DNA from: Acidobacteriota bacterium
Lineage (GTDB): Bacteria; Acidobacteriota; Terriglobia; Bryobacterales; Bryobacteraceae
Direction of reading: 5' to 3'
Length of the DNA stretch: 8,687 nucleotides
NCBI GenBank assembly: GCA_026394095.1
Contig: JAPKYY010000456.1
Location: forward strand, 1 to 8,687
Positions 7,287-8,687 of the stretch are shown one piece after another; position 1 is the stretch's first letter; each line of letters starts with the position of its first letter. The notes under the pieces are model-generated. The model made no database searches. It worked only from the letters and a program-made list of their open reading frames with translations, and was not told the origin of the DNA. The translations under genes and the position numbers were made by a program.

Positions 7287-7454
7287 GAGATTTAGTCTAG
7301 TCAATCACAACACACAGGATGTGAAAAACCGATGAACGGGCGAAACCGTCAGGTGGGCGGGATCAATGCTCGCCAGCAAGTCCTCCCACTTCGTAATCGC
7401 AGTTTCCCCGCCTGGCCGGAATTCAGCTATGTTTGAAAGTATGGAAGGTGCAGG

Positions 7455-7718
7455 ATGAACATTGAAATTACCATGCCCGAACTCGAGGCATTGATTCAGC
7501 AACACCTGCGCAACGGCACCTTTAAGAGCCCGGAAGACGTGATCCTCCATGCGCTCCGTTCGACAAAGCTCCAACCATCCGTGCAGGCTCCAAACACTCC
7601 TTCTGAGCAAGCCAGCTTTGGCAACCTCTCAGATCTTCTCCTCAGTTCGCCACTATCTGGCGCCAACCTGGATCTCACACGAACTCAGGACTATCCGCGT
7701 TCTCTTGATCTCGAATGA
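7455..7718 (+). CDS. VapB/ParD-like antitoxin
   Basis: 87 residues. The N-terminal part (MNIEITMPELEALIQQHLRN, then FKSPEDVILHALRS) has the strand-helix-helix pattern of ribbon-helix-helix antitoxins. The C-terminal part (NLSDLLLSSPLSGANLDLTR, ending YPRSLDL) matches the toxin-binding tail common in VapB partners of FitB-like toxins. Purine-rich GGAAGGTG at 7443-7450 serves as ribosome binding site. The stop overlaps the toxin start in an ATGA junction (7715-7718), the classic coupled arrangement. By family role it binds and inhibits the PIN toxin and represses the operon. It is not close in sequence to the antitoxin at 2263, so the two loci are separate modules rather than a duplication. Base composition lacks the C-over-G excess of the neighbouring genes. 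Confidence 0.88.
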   Translation: MNIEITMPELEALIQQHLRNGTFKSPEDVILHALRSTKLQPSVQAPNTPSEQASFGNLSDLLLSSPLSGANLDLTRTQDYPRSLDLE

Positions 7719-8146
7719 ATGGATTCCTAATCGATACAAACGTACTCTCTGAGTACAATCGCATCGGCGGTCCTGACCCCGGAGTCCGGTCGTGGCTTGA
7801 GTCCACCGACCGGGAACTTCAATTCGTAAGTGTGATCACCTTTGCCGAAATCCAAAAGGGAATCGGCCTCCTTGCTGAGGGAAAGCGCCGCACAGAACTA
7901 GATCGTTGGCTAAATCAAGATCTTGAATCGTGGTTCAACGGTCGAGTCCTGCCTGTGGACCGGTTGGTAGCCAGACACTGGTCAGAACTTGTTGTTGCCA
8001 ATACTAGATCGGGCCGCCCAATCCCAACTTTGGATTCGCTCATTGCCGCAACGGCTTTGGCTCACAATCTGGTAATCATCACTCGCAACACAAAGGACTT
8101 TGAAGGCACTCCAATTTCAACGCACAATCCGTGGAGTACTGTCTAA
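7715..8146 (+). CDS. vapC: FitB/VapC-type PIN-domain ribonuclease toxin
   Basis: 143 residues, full length for the family. Motifs: GFLIDTNVLSE at 3-13 (D7), SVITFAEIQKGI at 39-50 (E45), GRPIPTLDSLIAATAL at 100-115 (D107) and TRNTKDFEG at 123-131 (D128). These four acidic residues form the metal-binding active site of PIN nucleases; the sequence around 'TLDSLIAATA' and the ending 'HNPW' are typical of the FitB-like subgroup. The protein should be a magnesium-dependent endoribonuclease, by family often cutting tRNA or other structured RNA; its target cannot be read from the sequence. The ATG overlaps the antitoxin's TGA, so translation is coupled. All key residues are present and nothing suggests decay, in contrast with the toxin remnant at 2515. 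Codon use is more even than in the C-rich neighbours, consistent with later acquisition. Confidence 0.93.
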   Translation: MNGFLIDTNVLSEYNRIGGPDPGVRSWLESTDRELQFVSVITFAEIQKGIGLLAEGKRRTELDRWLNQDLESWFNGRVLPVDRLVARHWSELVVANTRSGRPIPTLDSLIAATALAHNLVIITRNTKDFEGTPISTHNPWSTV

Positions 8147-8209
8147 TCCCAATCCGCGCAGCGCGTGCGGCCACATAAGCCCCTCCAGCCCTGATACGAT
8201 AAGCGCATC

Positions 8210-8687
8210 GTGCGTTACGGAATCCTCATAATCGCGGCCACGCTCTCCGCCGCCCCGCCCGACCCCGCCGAGCACTTTGAGCTCAAGGTCCGCCCCATCC
8301 TCGCCAACCGCTGCTTCGGGTGCCACTCCACCGCTCCCCTCGGCGGCCTCGCTATGACCTCTCGCAACGGCCTCCTCAAAGGCGGCAAAACCGGCCCCGC
8401 CGTCGTCCCCGGCAACATCACAGACTCCCTCTTGGTCCAGGCCATCGAACACACCAACGACAAGATGAAGATGCCCCTCGGCGGCTCCAAAATCCCCGAA
8501 CCCGAAATCGCCACCCTCAAGCAATGGATCAAAGACGGCGCCTTCTGGCCCGAAGCCAAAGTCGAAGCCATCAAAACTCCCACCTACACCATCACCGAAA
8601 AGCAGCGTCAGTTCTGGGCCTTCAAACCCATCACCAAACCCGCTCTCCCAGCCATCGAAAACAAGCAGTGGCCCACCTCCCCTCTCG
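8210..8687 (+). CDS. Planctomycete-type cytochrome c (PSCyt1) protein, 5' part; probably continues into DUF1549/DUF1553 domains
   Basis: 159 codons are visible and the frame is open at the window edge. GTG at 8210 is the only usable start: an in-frame TGA lies at 8192-8194 and no ATG, GTG or TTG falls between. No clear Shine-Dalgarno site is seen. Residues 1-15 (MRYGILIIAATLSAA) form a signal peptide. A single haem-binding motif CFGCH is at 35-39, preceded by FELKVRPILANR, the standard opening of the PSCyt1 domain. Residues 66-110 (DSLLVQAIEH, KMKMPLGG, EIATLKQWIKDGAFWP) complete this cytochrome domain, with the likely methionine ligand in the KMKMP segment. The last residues (FWAFKPITKPALP, then WPTSPL) look like the start of the PSCyt2/DUF1549 region that normally follows. 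Full-length relatives are about 700-1000 residues, act in the periplasm, and are often followed by a DUF1501 gene; their role is thought to be degradative redox chemistry but is not well established. Confidence 0.88.
   Translation, partial: MRYGILIIAATLSAAPPDPAEHFELKVRPILANRCFGCHSTAPLGGLAMTSRNGLLKGGKTGPAVVPGNITDSLLVQAIEHTNDKMKMPLGGSKIPEPEIATLKQWIKDGAFWPEAKVEAIKTPTYTITEKQRQFWAFKPITKPALPAIENKQWPTSPL

Noticed and set aside
7305..7324. CRP-like site upstream of the receptor
   Set aside because: The half sites are in the opposite order (TCACA-N10-TGTGA) to the CRP consensus (TGTGA-N6-TCACA) and the spacing differs.
7305..7610. Minus-strand open frame of 101 codons opposite the second antitoxin, ending just upstream of the receptor
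   Set aside because: It is antisense to a convincing antitoxin gene and shows no known motif. The part outside the antitoxin (7305-7454) could be an old gene fragment, but nothing in it is recognisable; a blastx of that part would settle it.
8154..8170. Hairpin CCGCGC / GTGCGG after the intact toxin as a terminator
   Set aside because: The stem has only six pairs with one G-T wobble and no T-run follows; not enough to call a terminator.
8117..8524. Minus-strand frame of 135 codons, Gly/Glu/Ala-rich
   Set aside because: It is the reverse of the cytochrome gene with its CFGCH motif and signal peptide; the repetitive composition is a GC artefact.
1..8687. CRISPR array, tRNA, rRNA or riboswitch
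   Set aside because: No regularly spaced repeats, cloverleaf-like segments or conserved riboswitch cores were seen in any intergenic gap on either strand.

Overview
The window looks like chromosomal DNA from an acidobacterium, most likely of the Bryobacteraceae/Solibacter type. This placement is inferred from the gene mix: a ceramidase-like hydrolase with a C-terminal LamG-like domain, a TonB-dependent receptor with an N-terminal carboxypeptidase-regulatory domain, a PEP-CTERM surface protein, and a planctomycete-type cytochrome c gene. GC content is moderately high. The + strand carries many more C than G across genes on both strands, except in the two toxin-antitoxin regions.

Layout. (1) Positions 2-2212, + strand: the 3' end of an N-acylglucosamine 2-epimerase (AGE) family gene, then 6 bp later a secreted neutral-ceramidase-like protein; these are probably one transcript. 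(2) Positions 2263-2970, + strand: an intact VapB-type antitoxin gene followed immediately by a PIN-domain toxin gene killed by two in-frame nonsense codons. (3) Positions 3059-3727, + strand: a PEP-CTERM sorted surface protein with its own ribosome binding site, closed by a hairpin terminator. (4) Positions 7286 down to 3804, - strand: a two-gene operon of a TonB-dependent receptor and a PepSY-type inner-membrane protein, a pairing typical of siderophore or other iron-chelate uptake. (5) Positions 7455-8146, + strand: a second, intact toxin-antitoxin pair of the FitB/VapC type. (6) From 8210 to the window edge, + strand: the 5' end of a secreted cytochrome c (PSCyt1-type) gene.

How the genes work together: the receptor would bring a ferric chelate across the outer membrane, and the PepSY protein would act at the inner membrane, possibly in reductive release of the metal. 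The two toxin-antitoxin loci bracket the PEP-CTERM and iron-uptake genes and differ from them in base composition, suggesting separate acquisition. One toxin has decayed and the other looks functional.

I did not find a clearly new multi-gene system. The most notable items are the doubly nonsense-mutated toxin whose reading frame is otherwise fully preserved, the ceramidase-like protein that keeps the metal-site motifs but lacks the usual catalytic serine context, and the loss of strand skew in the toxin-antitoxin modules. No stretch longer than 300 bases lacks a gene; the longest gap, 7287-7454, holds no convincing coding or regulatory element beyond a weak inverted repeat.
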